A DNA stretch of 64,000 nucleotides, from NCBI GenBank assembly GCA_028097405.1, contig JAOHEK010000008.1, positions 1-64,000 of the forward strand. Reading direction: 5' to 3'. Below the pieces are notes generated by a model. The model saw only the letters and a program-made list of their open reading frames with translations, did not search any database and had not been told where the DNA came from. A program made the translations under genes and the position numbers. Shown here one piece after another: positions 35,518 to 45,959 of this stretch; positions within the stretch are counted from its first letter, which is position 1, and each line of letters opens with the position of its first letter. Origin of the DNA: Paracoccaceae bacterium (GTDB lineage Bacteria > Pseudomonadota > Alphaproteobacteria > Rhodobacterales > Rhodobacteraceae).

Positions 35518-36591
35518 TCAGTTCGGGATGTCGCCCGTGATACCTTCAACGTAAAAGCCCATGCCGGCCAAAGTGCCATCATCCGCCGTTTCGCCTTCTG
35601 CCAGCCAGACCGATCCGTCTTGCTTGTTCAAAGGCCCGGTGAACGTGTGATACTCACCGCTCGCAATCGCATCGCGCAAAGCTTCCGCCTCGGCTTTCAC
35701 ATCGCTAGGCACAGCATCCGTGATCTCACCGATCTCAACCATCCCCGGCGCAATACCGTCCCAAGTATCAGTACTTACCCAAGTGCCATCCATAACAGCC
35801 TGAACGCGCTGAATGTAATACGGCGCCCAGTTGTCGATGATCGACGAAACACGCGGCAAAGGCGCATATTCGATCATGTCCGAGGCCTGCCCAAAGGAAA
35901 TCACACCGGCTTCAGCCGCCGCCGCCTGAGGCGCGGTGGAATCCGTATGCTGCAAAACAACGTCCACACCATTGTCGATCAATGCCTTTGCTGCATCCGC
36001 CTCCTTCGCAGGATCAAACCACGTATAAACCCAGATGACATTCATCTCGACAGCCGGGTTCGCCTTCTTGGCGTGGATGTAAGCAGCATTGATGCCCCGG
36101 ATCACTTCGGGGATCGGGAACGACGCGATATAGCCAATCTTGCCAGTCTTCGTCATCTTACCCGCGATATGCCCCTGCACCGCACGGCCTTCGTAAAACC
36201 GTGCCGAATAAGTCGAAACGTTGTCCGCACGCTTATAGCCCGTGGCATGCTCAAACTTCACATCTGGGAACTTACCAGCAACGTTGATCGTCGGGTCCAT
36301 AAAGCCAAACGACGTCGTAAAGATGATGTCCGCGCCCTGAAGCGCCATCTGCGTCATCGCGCGTTCGGAATCGGCACCCTCAGGCACACTTTCCTGAAAG
36401 ACCGTCTCAACCTTGTCGCCGAAATGCTCTTCAACAGCCAAAAGCCCCTGATGGTGCTCAAAGGTCCAGCCACCGTCACCGATTGGCCCGACGTAAATGA
36501 AGCCAACTTTCAAAGGCTCATGACCGTCGGCCATGGCAGGCATTCCCAAAGTCGCAGCCATAAGCGCTGCAAGCAATGTCCTCTTGTTCAT
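35518..36591 (-). CDS. BMP-family ABC transporter substrate-binding protein
   Basis: The 357-residue protein has a signal peptide (L-L-A-A-L-M-A-A-T-L-G-M-P-A-M-A-D, no lipobox) and a periplasmic BMP/PnrA domain with G-F-I-Y-V-G-P-I-G-D-G-G-W-T and G-I-N-A-A-Y. Members bind nucleosides or related purine compounds. It is the last gene of the transporter operon, with 29 bases to the permease upstream and a GGGGAG ribosome site. Linked to xanthine dehydrogenase genes, it most likely imports a purine base or nucleoside. Confidence 0.93.
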   Translation of the reverse strand: MNKRTLLAALMAATLGMPAMADGHEPLKVGFIYVGPIGDGGWTFEHHQGLLAVEEHFGDKVETVFQESVPEGADSERAMTQMALQGADIIFTTSFGFMDPTINVAGKFPDVKFEHATGYKRADNVSTYSARFYEGRAVQGHIAGKMTKTGKIGYIASFPIPEVIRGINAAYIHAKKANPAVEMNVIWVYTWFDPAKEADAAKALIDNGVDVVLQHTDSTAPQAAAAEAGVISFGQASDMIEYAPLPRVSSIIDNWAPYYIQRVQAVMDGTWVSTDTWDGIAPGMVEIGEITDAVPSDVKAEAEALRDAIASGEYHTFTGPLNKQDGSVWLAEGETADDGTLAGMGFYVEGITGDIPN

Positions 36592-36620
36592 CTAAATCTC
36601 CCCATAGGATTTTAAGTGCC

Positions 36621-37553
36621 TCATGATGAGGCGTGAAAGGTCCGTCCCAGCGACGCCGGCGCTAAAGCAGCAGCGCGCCTTTTGTCAGACGATATAACCA
36701 CCAGCACTAGGATAGTTATCAGGTAAGGCGACATCGACAAGAGCTCGACCGGAATTGCAATCCCCGCCGCCTGCAAGTTCAACTGCAAGACTGTGACGCC
36801 GCCAAATAAATAAGCACCCAGCAAAACCCGACCGGGTCGCCAAGATGCAAACACCACAATCGCCAGCGCGATCCATCCCCGCCCCGCTGTCATGCCTTCG
36901 GTCCATTGGGGTACGATCACAAGGCTCAAAAACGCACCGCCGATCCCCGCACAGGCCCCGCCAAAAGCGATAGCCGCAAAACGCGTGCCCAACACCGAAT
37001 AGCCCAACGCGTGCGCCGCCTCATGGCTTTCGCCCACCGCCCGCAGAATCAGCCCCGACCGGGTCGTGCGCAAATACCACCAGACGCCAATCACCAAACC
37101 CAGCGACAGATAAACCACCCCATGTTGGTTAAACAAAATCGGACCCACGACAGGCAATTCGTTCAGGCCAAAGAACTCCCATCGCGGCGACGACGGCGGG
37201 CGAATACCCACGTATCCCTGCCCCATCAACGCCGAAACACCCAAACCAAACAACGTCAGCCCCAACCCCGTCGCCACTTGGTTCGACAATAAAAGTTGCG
37301 TCAAAACACCAAAGATCAACGACAGCACCACAGCGCCAAAGGCCGCCGCAACAAATCCAAGCGCGGGCGATCCCGTCTCAACTGCCACGATAAATCCGCT
37401 GATCGCACCAACGATCATCATGCCCTCGACGCCAAGGTTCAAAACCCCCGACTTCTCGGTCACCAACTCGCCCAACGCCGCCAGCAAGATCGGCGTCGAC
37501 GCCACCATCAGCGATGCGATCAGCAGAACCGGGTTGATTGATCCAAAGTCCAT
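36621..37553 (-). CDS. ABC transporter permease (nucleoside/purine type)
   Basis: The 310-residue inner-membrane permease has about eight to nine helices and the family features T-P-I-L-L-A-A-L-G-E-L near the N-terminus and N-L-G-V-E-G-M-M-I-V-G-A. It belongs to the BPD_transp_2 family, which pairs with BMP-type binding proteins. It is separated from the upstream permease gene by 169 bases, an unusual gap within this otherwise tight operon, and that gap holds repeat array B. Confidence 0.93.
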   Translation of the reverse strand: MDFGSINPVLLIASLMVASTPILLAALGELVTEKSGVLNLGVEGMMIVGAISGFIVAVETGSPALGFVAAAFGAVVLSLIFGVLTQLLLSNQVATGLGLTLFGLGVSALMGQGYVGIRPPSSPRWEFFGLNELPVVGPILFNQHGVVYLSLGLVIGVWWYLRTTRSGLILRAVGESHEAAHALGYSVLGTRFAAIAFGGACAGIGGAFLSLVIVPQWTEGMTAGRGWIALAIVVFASWRPGRVLLGAYLFGGVTVLQLNLQAAGIAIPVELLSMSPYLITILVLVVISSDKRRAAALAPASLGRTFHASS

Positions 37554-37618
37554 CAGACCACCCGTAGGCCGGGCTTCAGCCCAGCATCCCCCGCACGCCG
37601 AGTTAACCGGTCAATTTC

Positions 37619-37673
37619 ACCGACCAAATACCGACGCAATACCGACGTCATACCGACGTCATACCGACGGGCC
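37619..37673. repeat. 11-bp tandem repeat array B (5 units)
   Basis: The units are ACCGACCAAAT (37619), ACCGACGCAAT (37630), ACCGACGTCAT (37641), ACCGACGTCAT (37652) and ACCGACGGGCC (37663). Two are identical. The array sits between two permease genes of one operon. Confidence 0.9.
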
Positions 37674-37722
37674 AGAACCCAAGTTTCGCCCAGCGTTAAC
37701 AGTCGATTCGCGAAATTCCACG

Positions 37723-38820
37723 TCATGCCGTTGCTCGACCCCCGAACCGAATGCGAAAATTCGTTAACACATCGAAGGCCAACAGGAAGAATAACAGCAT
37801 TCCCTGGAACGCCTGAATGGCCGCCGCTGGTAACCCAAGAGATGCCTGCGCCGCTTCGCCACCGATGTAAGTCAGCGCCATCAACAACCCAGCCAGCATG
37901 ACACCAATCGGATGTAACCGACCCAAAAACGCCACGATGATCGCCGTGAAACCATAGCCTACGTTAAAATCGATCCCGATCTGCCCCGATGGTCCCGTCA
38001 CCTCAAACATGCCCGCCAATCCCGCTAAAGCCCCTGAAATGCCGAGACAAAGCAAAACCAACCGTTCGGGGTTCACACCTGCAAAACGCGCCGCCCGTGG
38101 TGCTTCGCCTGCCAATCGAATGTTCAATCCCAAGATGTGTCGCGACAACACGACATAGGCAAAGATCACCGCAATCAAAGCGGCCACAACACCCCAATGC
38201 AGGCCCCACCCAACGATCAGCTCCTGATTAGACGTGCTCGAATACTGCGCCAAATTCCGCGACCCCGGAAAACCATTCCCATCCGGATTCCTTAACGGCC
38301 CAAGCGCCATCCAAGCCAATATCTGCTCGGCCACATAGACCAAAAGCAGCGAAACCAAGATCTCATTGGTATTAAAACGCGTCCGCAATATCCCCGGAAT
38401 CATCGCCCAAAGAAACCCGCCCAAAGCGCCCGAGATCACGACCAAAGGAAAGATCAACCACCTGATTTCCAATGGATAAAATGCCAGACCCACAGCCGCC
38501 CCGCAGATCGCGCCCATGATGTATTGGCCCTCGGCTCCGATGTTCCAGATGCCCGCGCGAAAGCCCAAAGACAGCCCGATCGCAATCAAGATCAAAGGCC
38601 CCGCCTTCACCAGCAATTGCCCGCGATAGTAAAAGGCAAACTCGCCAAACAACGGATCGTAAAAGATCGTCCGGATCGCAACAATAGGATCAGTCCCAAG
38701 CGCCCCGAATAGCAAGCCCCCCGCAATCATCGTCGCCACAACAGCCACCAAAGGCGTCGCCCAAGACCATAGTTTTGAAGGGGTTGGCCGTTTTTCAAGC
38801 CGGATCAAAGCCTCACGCAT
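37723..38820 (-). CDS. ABC transporter permease (nucleoside/purine type)
   Basis: The 365-residue permease has about eight to ten helices and the family core N-I-G-A-E-G-Q-Y-I-M-G-A, T-R-F-N-T-N-E-I-L-V-S-L and G-I-S-G-A-L-A-G-L-A-G. It overlaps the ATPase gene by 8 bases, so the two are translationally coupled. With the second permease it should form the membrane channel of the importer. Confidence 0.93.
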   Translation of the reverse strand: MREALIRLEKRPTPSKLWSWATPLVAVVATMIAGGLLFGALGTDPIVAIRTIFYDPLFGEFAFYYRGQLLVKAGPLILIAIGLSLGFRAGIWNIGAEGQYIMGAICGAAVGLAFYPLEIRWLIFPLVVISGALGGFLWAMIPGILRTRFNTNEILVSLLLVYVAEQILAWMALGPLRNPDGNGFPGSRNLAQYSSTSNQELIVGWGLHWGVVAALIAVIFAYVVLSRHILGLNIRLAGEAPRAARFAGVNPERLVLLCLGISGALAGLAGMFEVTGPSGQIGIDFNVGYGFTAIIVAFLGRLHPIGVMLAGLLMALTYIGGEAAQASLGLPAAAIQAFQGMLLFFLLAFDVLTNFRIRFGGRATA

Positions 38821-40318
38821 GCGCCACCTCTGCCCCGCCCAGCATCAAGCCAATCTCATCAATCGTAAGCCCAGCCGCCGCCCGAGGTTCCGACAACCGC
38901 CCTTCGTTCAGGGCCGCAAACCGCGTCGAAATCTCCATCAATTCGTCCAAGTCCTGCGAAATAACAACAACCGCAGCCCCGTCCGCAGCCAAGTCCAACA
39001 ACGCCTGCCGGATCGAAGCCGCCGCACTTGCGTCGACACCCCAAGTCGGTTGGTTCACAACCAAAACATCAGGTTTTTGCAAAATCTCGCGGCCAATCAC
39101 AAATTTCTGCAAGTTTCCACCAGACAATGATCGCGCCGCACTCCCGGCCCCCGGTGTACGCACATCGAATTCGGCAATCACATGCTCTGCATATTTCCGC
39201 GCCTTACCCCAATTGATAAACCCGCGCCGCACCATTCCCATCCGAACCCACGCCGACAAAGCCGCATTCTCGACAAGGCTCATGTCAGGCGCTGCCGCAT
39301 GTCCCAGCCGTTCTTCCGGTGCCGCCAAGACCCCAAGCGCGCGGCGGGCGTTCGGGCCCACAGTGCCAATTGGTTTGCCATGCAAATGCACGCGATCCGC
39401 AGCCAAAGTCACTTCCCCGGACATCACGGCTAGCAATTCGTCCTGACCGTTGCCCGCCACACCACCGATGCCCAGAACCTCGCCCCGACGCACCTCAAGG
39501 GACACATCCCGAAGCGACGCCCCAAAGGCCGCCCCCGAGGCAACAGTGACCGCGTCCAACGCCAGCGCCACATCGCCTAATTCGTGGTCCCGAGGCGCGG
39601 GTGTTGCCAGTTCTGTGCCCACCATCATCTCGGCCAAGTCACGCGCGGATTTCTCGCGCGGATCGCAAGACGCGACAACTTTTCCCAAGCGCAAAATCGT
39701 CGCGCCATCGCAAAGGGCGCGAATTTCCTCGAGTTTGTGACTAATATAAAGGATCGACGTCCCCTCAGCCTTCAGCTTTCGAAGCGTCTCGAACAACACC
39801 GAAACTTCCTGCGGTGTCAGCACGCTTGTAGGTTCATCCATGATCAAAAGCTTGGGATCTTGCAGCAAACAACGAATGATCTCGACCCGTTGTCGCTCAC
39901 CCGCCGACAAATCACCAACCCGCCGCGCCGGATCCAAAGGCAAACCATACGCCTGACTAACTTCAGATATCCGCGCTGCCAAAGCGCGCATCGGCGGCGG
40001 GTTTTCCATCCCCAAAGCCACGTTTTCGGCCACGCTCAAGGCTTCGAACAGGCTGAAATGCTGGAACACCATCGCGATGCCGGATTGACGCGCCTCATTC
40101 GGGTTGCCGGGCGCATAAGCCTCGCCGCCAAGCGTCATCTGCCCCGCATCCGGCCGCACCAGCCCGTAGACCATCTTCACAAGGGTTGACTTGCCGGCAC
40201 CATTTTCGCCAAGCAATGCATGCACTTCGCCGCGACCGACTTGAAAACTTACGTCATCATTGGCCACTACACCGGGATAAGCCTTGCGCAAACCCTCAAC
40301 CTTCAAAAGCGCGTTCAC
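38813..40318 (-). CDS. ABC transporter ATP-binding protein, two-domain
   Basis: The 501-residue protein has two ABC domains as in sugar/nucleoside importers. The first has a full Walker A, G-E-N-G-A-G-K-S-T, and the signature L-S-A-G-E-R-Q-R. The second lacks a normal Walker A (G-V-A-G-N-G-Q-D-E) but keeps the signature L-S-G-G-N-L-Q-K, the usual degeneration in this family. It starts at GTG 40318, overlapping the XdhC stop, so transport and xanthine oxidation are tied in one operon. Confidence 0.94.
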   Translation of the reverse strand: MNALLKVEGLRKAYPGVVANDDVSFQVGRGEVHALLGENGAGKSTLVKMVYGLVRPDAGQMTLGGEAYAPGNPNEARQSGIAMVFQHFSLFEALSVAENVALGMENPPPMRALAARISEVSQAYGLPLDPARRVGDLSAGERQRVEIIRCLLQDPKLLIMDEPTSVLTPQEVSVLFETLRKLKAEGTSILYISHKLEEIRALCDGATILRLGKVVASCDPREKSARDLAEMMVGTELATPAPRDHELGDVALALDAVTVASGAAFGASLRDVSLEVRRGEVLGIGGVAGNGQDELLAVMSGEVTLAADRVHLHGKPIGTVGPNARRALGVLAAPEERLGHAAAPDMSLVENAALSAWVRMGMVRRGFINWGKARKYAEHVIAEFDVRTPGAGSAARSLSGGNLQKFVIGREILQKPDVLVVNQPTWGVDASAAASIRQALLDLAADGAAVVVISQDLDELMEISTRFAALNEGRLSEPRAAAGLTIDEIGLMLGGAEVAHA

Positions 40319-41247
40319 GCCCGTTTCCCCACATCCACGTCCCGTTCAGTGCCCGCTCTCACAACATCCCCCGCAACACCCAATGCAATCGCCTGAGGGT
40401 GCTTACCCAACGACGGATCGCCAATCGGGCAATTGATCCGTTCAATCTGTCCAGCCGGGTGCCCCAATGCCTTAAGCCGTGATCGAAACCGCGCCCATTT
40501 CGTCGCCGAGCCAATCAATCCCAAGGATCGCAGCGGCCTTTGCAACAGCCTATGACAAAGATCCAAATCCAAAGCGTGGCTATAGGTCAAGACCAGATGT
40601 TCGGCAGATGCAGGGGCCAAAGCCGCCAGATCCGCTGGATTTTGGGCCAAAAGAACTTCAACACCCGTCGGAACATCGGTTGGAAACCGGTCCCTATCAC
40701 AATCCACCCAAAGAACGCGCAATCCCGGCAACGGGGCCAAAGCAGTTACAATCGCCCGCCCCACATGCCCTGCACCCCAAACCCAAATCTCGCGTTCCCG
40801 ATGCTGAACCGGCTCCACCATCCAACCCTCTACGACTGCCGGTTGAGGCAAAACGCCAGAGTTTCGCGCCGTCGCAATCACTCGCTTCACGGCAAGTGGC
40901 ATTTCGCCCGATGTACCCGGCATAGCCCTTGCAACCACGACATCAAGCCCGCTTAAGCGCGTCGCATCCCAAACTTCCGTCAGCAAGGTCACAGCACCAC
41001 CACAGCACTGTCCAACGGCAGGGCCCAAAGGCACCCGATCCAAACGGTCTTGCCCGGTCTGCAAAACGTTACGGGCACGAGCCAGCGCTTCATATTCCAA
41101 TGCGCCTCCGCCAATTGTGCCTTCAAACTCGGTCCCATGAACCAACATCGAGGCACCAACATCGCGCGGTACCGATCCCTTTGTTTCGGCAACAACAACA
41201 CGGGCGATGCGCCCAAGGCGTTCTATATCGGCGATCTGAAAACTCAT
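40315..41247 (-). CDS. xdhC: Xanthine dehydrogenase accessory protein XdhC
   Basis: XdhC binds the molybdenum cofactor, promotes its sulfuration and inserts it into XdhB. The 310-residue protein has the N-terminal XdhC/CoxI domain (A-E-T-K-G-S-V-P-R-D-V-G-A, T-I-G-G-G-A-L-E) and C-C-G-G with conserved Cys. The C-terminal Rossmann-like domain reads V-W-G-A-G-H-V-G and L-G-L-I-G-S. ATG 41247 overlaps the xdhB stop by 4 bases; the open frame to 41436 is just the complement within xdhB. Confidence 0.94.
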   Translation of the reverse strand: MSFQIADIERLGRIARVVVAETKGSVPRDVGASMLVHGTEFEGTIGGGALEYEALARARNVLQTGQDRLDRVPLGPAVGQCCGGAVTLLTEVWDATRLSGLDVVVARAMPGTSGEMPLAVKRVIATARNSGVLPQPAVVEGWMVEPVQHREREIWVWGAGHVGRAIVTALAPLPGLRVLWVDCDRDRFPTDVPTGVEVLLAQNPADLAALAPASAEHLVLTYSHALDLDLCHRLLQRPLRSLGLIGSATKWARFRSRLKALGHPAGQIERINCPIGDPSLGKHPQAIALGVAGDVVRAGTERDVDVGKRA

Positions 41248-43517
41248 GACCGAACCCGCTCGACCGCCATCAAGACCCGCTCTGGCGTCGCTGGCGCGTC
41301 CAAATCGGGATAGGTCGTCCCCACAGCACCCGCCGCATCCGACAAAGCCAACAACGCCGAAATCCCCAACATCAAAGGCGGTTCGCCGACTGCCTTTGAG
41401 CGATAAACCGTCTCTTCCCGATTGGCCCCATCCCAAAGGGTAACGTTAAAGATCTCGGGCCGGTCCGAACAGGCGGGGATTTTGTACGTCGACGGCGCAT
41501 GGGTCTGCAAACGCCCGGCCTCGTCCCAAATCAGTTCCTCGGTCGTCAGCCACCCGGCACCTTGCACATAGCCACCCTCGATCTGCCCGATGTCCAACGC
41601 TGGGTTCAACGAGGCCCCACAGTCGTGCAAAACATCTGCCCGCAAAATCCGATTTTCGCCGGTAAGCGTATCAATCACGACCTCGGTCACCGCCGCGCCA
41701 TAGGCGAAATAGAAGAACGGACGCCCCTGCCCTTTGATCCGGTCCCATTCCACCTTTGGCGTCGCATAAAACCCCGTGGATGAGAGACTAATACGGGCCA
41801 TATAGGCACTTTTCACCACATCTGCGAAGGGTCGCGCCTCGTCCCTAAACCGAACTAAACCGTCCTCAAACCGCACATTACCGGCGTCATCACCTGCGAC
41901 AAATTCAGCGAGACGCGCGCGAATTGTGTCACAAGCAACCAGCACCGCCATCCCGTTCAAATCCGATCCCGAGGACGCAGCCGTAGCACTGGTGTTCGGC
42001 ACTTTGTCCGTGTCCGTGGCCGTGATCTTCACACGTCCAATATCGACCCCGAAACGCGAAGCCGCAACCTGAGCCACCTTCTGGAACAATCCCTGCCCCA
42101 TCTCAGTACCTCCATGGTTCAAATGGATCGAACCATCCTGATACACATGCACCAAGGCCCCGGCCTGATTAAGATGCGTCAAAGTAAAGCTGATCCCAAA
42201 CTTTACCGGGCTAAACGCGATCCCCTTTTTCAAAATGGCATTCTTGGCATTCCACGCCCGAACAGCCTCTTTTCGCCTTATATAGTCACTGTTTTCCAGC
42301 AAGTGATCGGTCATTTCGGCAAGGATAAAGTCCTCAACCGCCATGCCGTAATGTGTCACATCCAGATCACCACCGGGCGGTGCATAGTAATTCACCCGCC
42401 GCACCTCGACCGGATCCAGCTCCACCTCATGGGCCACATGATCCAGAACACGCTCGATCCCCACCATGCCTTGTGGCCCACCGAAACCACGGAACGCCGT
42501 GTTCGACTGCGTGTTGGTCTTCAACCGATGGCTTTCCACGCGCAAGTTCGCGATGGCATAAGCGTTATCCGCATGCAGCATCGCTCGATCCGCCACAGGC
42601 AAAGACAGGTCCATCGACCATCCACAGCGGCACAATTGCAGGAAATCGACCGCAGTAATCCGACCGTCGTCCTCAAAGGCTGCGCGATACCCGATCCGAA
42701 AATCATGTCGCTTGCCAGTGATTTCCATGTCATCGTCGCGGTCATACCGCATCTTACAAGGCCGACCGGTCTTGGCGGCGGCGATGGCACAGGCCACCGC
42801 CAAAGCATTGCCCTGGCTTTCCTTGCCTCCAAAACCACCACCCATCCGGCGCACTTCCACGCGAACGTCATGCATAGGCACGCCTAACGCATGGGCCACC
42901 TTGTGCTGAATCTCGCTTGGATGCTGCGACGAAGAATACACAACCATGCCGCCATCTTCCTGAGGCAAAGCCGCCGCCGCCTGACCCTCAAGATAAAAAT
43001 GCTCCTGCCCGCCGATCTCTATTTCGCCATGAACAACTCGGGCGGCCTTTGACAAAACCCCGACCGCATCGCCCTTTTCGTATATCCGAGGTCCATCCTC
43101 AAAGCGGCTATCCACCGCAAGCGCCTCATCAAGTGTTAAAACCGCAGGCAAAGGCTCAACTTGAACCTGCCCCATCCTTGCTGCCCTCCGCGCCGCCAAA
43201 TGGCTTTTCGCAACCACCAGAAAAATCGGCTGACCTACGAAGTGTACCGTCCCATCGGACAAGAAAGGCTCCGAGGTCGGCGACGGCGAGACATCATTCT
43301 CGTGTGACAAATCCTTAGCCGTCAAAACTGTGATCACATCCGTTGCTTGCCGGACTGCTTCCAGATCAACCGAGGTGATCAGACCATGGGCAACCTTAGA
43401 ACATCCAAACGCCAGATGCAGCGCACCCACAGGCAAGGGAATGTCATCGACGTAGCGTGCAGCACCCGTCACATGCAAAGACGCAGCATCGTGGGGCAGA
43501 GATTTTGCAACGCTCAT
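41244..43517 (-). CDS. xdhB: Xanthine dehydrogenase molybdopterin-binding subunit
   Basis: This 757-residue subunit holds the molybdenum cofactor and oxidises hypoxanthine and xanthine. It shows [39 protein letters not shown] and, near the C-terminus, V-G-E-P-P-L with the catalytic Glu. It overlaps xdhA and xdhC by 4 bases each. Confidence 0.96.
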   Translation of the reverse strand: MSVAKSLPHDAASLHVTGAARYVDDIPLPVGALHLAFGCSKVAHGLITSVDLEAVRQATDVITVLTAKDLSHENDVSPSPTSEPFLSDGTVHFVGQPIFLVVAKSHLAARRAARMGQVQVEPLPAVLTLDEALAVDSRFEDGPRIYEKGDAVGVLSKAARVVHGEIEIGGQEHFYLEGQAAAALPQEDGGMVVYSSSQHPSEIQHKVAHALGVPMHDVRVEVRRMGGGFGGKESQGNALAVACAIAAAKTGRPCKMRYDRDDDMEITGKRHDFRIGYRAAFEDDGRITAVDFLQLCRCGWSMDLSLPVADRAMLHADNAYAIANLRVESHRLKTNTQSNTAFRGFGGPQGMVGIERVLDHVAHEVELDPVEVRRVNYYAPPGGDLDVTHYGMAVEDFILAEMTDHLLENSDYIRRKEAVRAWNAKNAILKKGIAFSPVKFGISFTLTHLNQAGALVHVYQDGSIHLNHGGTEMGQGLFQKVAQVAASRFGVDIGRVKITATDTDKVPNTSATAASSGSDLNGMAVLVACDTIRARLAEFVAGDDAGNVRFEDGLVRFRDEARPFADVVKSAYMARISLSSTGFYATPKVEWDRIKGQGRPFFYFAYGAAVTEVVIDTLTGENRILRADVLHDCGASLNPALDIGQIEGGYVQGAGWLTTEELIWDEAGRLQTHAPSTYKIPACSDRPEIFNVTLWDGANREETVYRSKAVGEPPLMLGISALLALSDAAGAVGTTYPDLDAPATPERVLMAVERVRS

Positions 43518-44869
43518 GGCCGAACCTTCAACACATCCACCGGATCAGCTGCCAAGTCATGAATATATCGCCGAAGCATATTCTGGGCCGCCAAAAGCCG
43601 GTAAGCCATGCTGGCGCGCATATCCGAAAGCGGCTCAAAATCGTCACTAAACAAGGGCAATACAGTCTCTATCGTCACGGAATCCCAAGGTGCACCCACC
43701 AACGCAACCTCAACCGCACGCGCACGTTTCGGCACCCCCGCCATACCACCAAAAGCGATCCGCGCTTCCGTCACAACTCCGGCGTCTATCGTCACGTTGA
43801 AACAACCGCAGACCGCGGAAATGTCCTGATCAAAGCGTTTCGACAACTTATAGCACCGAAGCGCCGGTGCATGCGCAGGCAGGCTGACAGCCTCAATAAA
43901 TTCTCCGATCGCGCAATCTTGACGGCCATAATCCAGAAAGAAATCCCCAACCGCTATTTCGCGACGTATATCGCCACGGCGCAAATGCAGCCGTGCGCCC
44001 AGCGCGATCAAGGCAGGCGGGTTGTCCCCAACTGGCGAGCCATTAGCGATATTGCCACCAATCGTTGCCGCTTGCCGCACCTGTTCGCTCCCATAACGGC
44101 GCACCAATTCAGCGTATGACGGATGATGATCCCGCAAGACGGGCAACAGATCCGCCATCGTCACACCTGCACCAAGGTGCAGAAAACCGTCTCTAACTTG
44201 TATATTTTTTAGCTCATCATACCGATTGAGAAAAACAACCTTACCTAGTTCTTCCAATCGTTTCGTCACCCAAAGACCAATATCCGTGGCCCCGGCCACC
44301 AAAACCGCATGCGGGTTCGTCACATACCAATCAGCAAACCCATCCAAATTGTCAGGCTGACCAGCTAGGGCCAAGACCTCTGGCACCTCATCTATCATCC
44401 AGTCTGGTACCGGCGCATTTTCCGCAGCACGCGCAGCTCGTACAATCGGCGTATATCCCGTACAGCGGCACAAATTTCCTGCTAGACTGTCATTGTGATC
44501 ACAACGCCCATTTAAATGCCCAACAGCCATCGAAACCACAAAGCCGGGTGTACAAAACCCGCACTGTGACCCGTGGTTATCCACCATTGCGTCCTGCACA
44601 GGATGCATATCGCCATCAGGCGACACGACGCCCTCAACCGTGCGAATGGCTTTCCCATGCACCTGAGGCACGAACAAAATACAGGCGTTCAAGGCCCGAA
44701 CACCCGTCGCATCGGTCACCATTACAGTGCAGGCGCCGCAATCACCTTCGTTGCAGCCCTCTTTCGTCCCAGTCAAACCCCGATCTTCGCGTAGCCAATC
44801 CAGCAATGTGCGGGTCGGTGGCACATCCACTTCCACAGCTTCGCCGTTCAGAGAAAACCCAACCAACAT
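43514..44869 (-). CDS. xdhA: Xanthine dehydrogenase small subunit (2Fe-2S and FAD)
   Basis: The 451-residue protein carries two [2Fe-2S] domains ([12 protein letters not shown] and Q-C-G-F-C-T-P-G-F with C-R-C-T-G-Y) in residues 1-160. These are followed by an FAD domain (from about 180) with [15 protein letters not shown]. It passes electrons from the molybdenum site to NAD. It is the first gene of a seven-gene purine operon running to 35518. Confidence 0.96.
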   Translation of the reverse strand: MLVGFSLNGEAVEVDVPPTRTLLDWLREDRGLTGTKEGCNEGDCGACTVMVTDATGVRALNACILFVPQVHGKAIRTVEGVVSPDGDMHPVQDAMVDNHGSQCGFCTPGFVVSMAVGHLNGRCDHNDSLAGNLCRCTGYTPIVRAARAAENAPVPDWMIDEVPEVLALAGQPDNLDGFADWYVTNPHAVLVAGATDIGLWVTKRLEELGKVVFLNRYDELKNIQVRDGFLHLGAGVTMADLLPVLRDHHPSYAELVRRYGSEQVRQAATIGGNIANGSPVGDNPPALIALGARLHLRRGDIRREIAVGDFFLDYGRQDCAIGEFIEAVSLPAHAPALRCYKLSKRFDQDISAVCGCFNVTIDAGVVTEARIAFGGMAGVPKRARAVEVALVGAPWDSVTIETVLPLFSDDFEPLSDMRASMAYRLLAAQNMLRRYIHDLAADPVDVLKVRP

Positions 44870-44990
44870 GGAAAATTCCCGCCGCCTTACCCAAAGCCAA
44901 AAGGCGCACTATCGATGCGACGTAGAGAGCGCGCCAACGTGGATGAAACAACCCAGTCGCGCGATTGGCAAGCCTTTAAACTGACTTCAG

Positions 44991-45065
44991 AACTTCTTCT
45001 GTCCAAAATACTTTGGGGAGGTCTGGAAGGGCAAAGCCCCTCCGCTGGATCGGCGCAGCAATGCT
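44991..45065. repeat. Dispersed element with paired hairpins, copy 2
   Basis: It begins AACTTCTTCTGTCC then AAAATACTTT, followed by an imperfect stem around GGGC-AAA-GCCC and a second stem around GCAGC-AAT-GCTGC. It lies between the map stop (45076) and the xdhA start (44869), downstream of map. Confidence 0.85.
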
Positions 45066-45075
45066 GCGGCGAAAC

Positions 45076-45888
45076 CTAGATCCAAGTGGGATGAAACTTA
45101 CCGCCCGGTGATAGGGTGAAGATCTCGCACCCGTCTTCCGTCACACCGATCGAATGCTCGAACTGCGCCGAAAGCGATTTATCCCGCGTCACAGCTGTCC
45201 AGTCGTCGGCCAAAACCTTGGTTTCAGGGCGACCAAGATTAACCATGGGCTCAATCGTGAAGAACATGCCCGGCTCCAGCACAGCACCCGTTCCAGCCCG
45301 CCCATAATGCAGAACATTGGGCGGCGCGTGAAACACGCGGCCCAGCCCATGCCCGCAAAAATCCCGCACAACGCTCATCCGTTGTGCTTCGACATAGGCC
45401 TGTATTGCGTGTCCCACATCACCAAACGTGTTGCCCGGCTTTACGGCCTCGATGCCCTTAAAAAGCGCATCATGGGTCACTTGGATCAGGCGCTCGGCTT
45501 TCCGCGACACGTCACCCGCCACATACATCCGGCTGGTATCGCCATACCAACCGTCCACAATCACAGTGACATCCACGTTCAGAATGTCTCCATCCTTCAA
45601 TCGCTTGTCACCGGGAATCCCGTGACAGACGACGTGGTTCACACTAATGCAGCTCGCGTGCTTATAACCCTTGTACCCGATCGTCGCCGAGATCGCGCCC
45701 GCGTCGTTCACCATAGCCGTGATCACAGCATCAATCTCGCCGGTGTTAGTGCCCGGCAGAACCAAAGGTGCAATCTCATCCAGAATGCGTGCCGCCAAGG
45801 CTCCCGCGGCATGCATGCCAGCAAAGTCCGACGGGTCAAATATGCGAATACCATCCCTTGTCAGACGGCCTTTACTGCGATCATCCAC
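45076..45888 (-). CDS. map: Methionine aminopeptidase
   Basis: MetAP removes the N-terminal Met after deformylation. The 270-residue protein has the type I fold with H-G-I-P-G, the metal ligands in D-V-T-V and G-D-T-S-R, F-C-G-H-G-L-G-R-V-F-H, F-T-I-E-P-M and the final Glu in F-E-H-S-I-G-V. GTG 45888 is chosen: it follows an AGAGGAAAAC site and gives the N-terminus seen in relatives. A longer frame to 45963 would overlap sfsA. Confidence 0.93.
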   Translation of the reverse strand: MDDRSKGRLTRDGIRIFDPSDFAGMHAAGALAARILDEIAPLVLPGTNTGEIDAVITAMVNDAGAISATIGYKGYKHASCISVNHVVCHGIPGDKRLKDGDILNVDVTVIVDGWYGDTSRMYVAGDVSRKAERLIQVTHDALFKGIEAVKPGNTFGDVGHAIQAYVEAQRMSVVRDFCGHGLGRVFHAPPNVLHYGRAGTGAVLEPGMFFTIEPMVNLGRPETKVLADDWTAVTRDKSLSAQFEHSIGVTEDGCEIFTLSPGGKFHPTWI

Positions 45889-45959
45889 GAACGTTTTCCT
45901 CTTGTTAGGCGGAATATAAGCCCTTCCGATCCGCTCGGCCAGTCCGACCAGACCTCTAC

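Noticed and set aside
37619-37673. The 11-bp arrays considered as a CRISPR array
   Set aside because: Units are far too short, have no spacers, and no cas genes are present.
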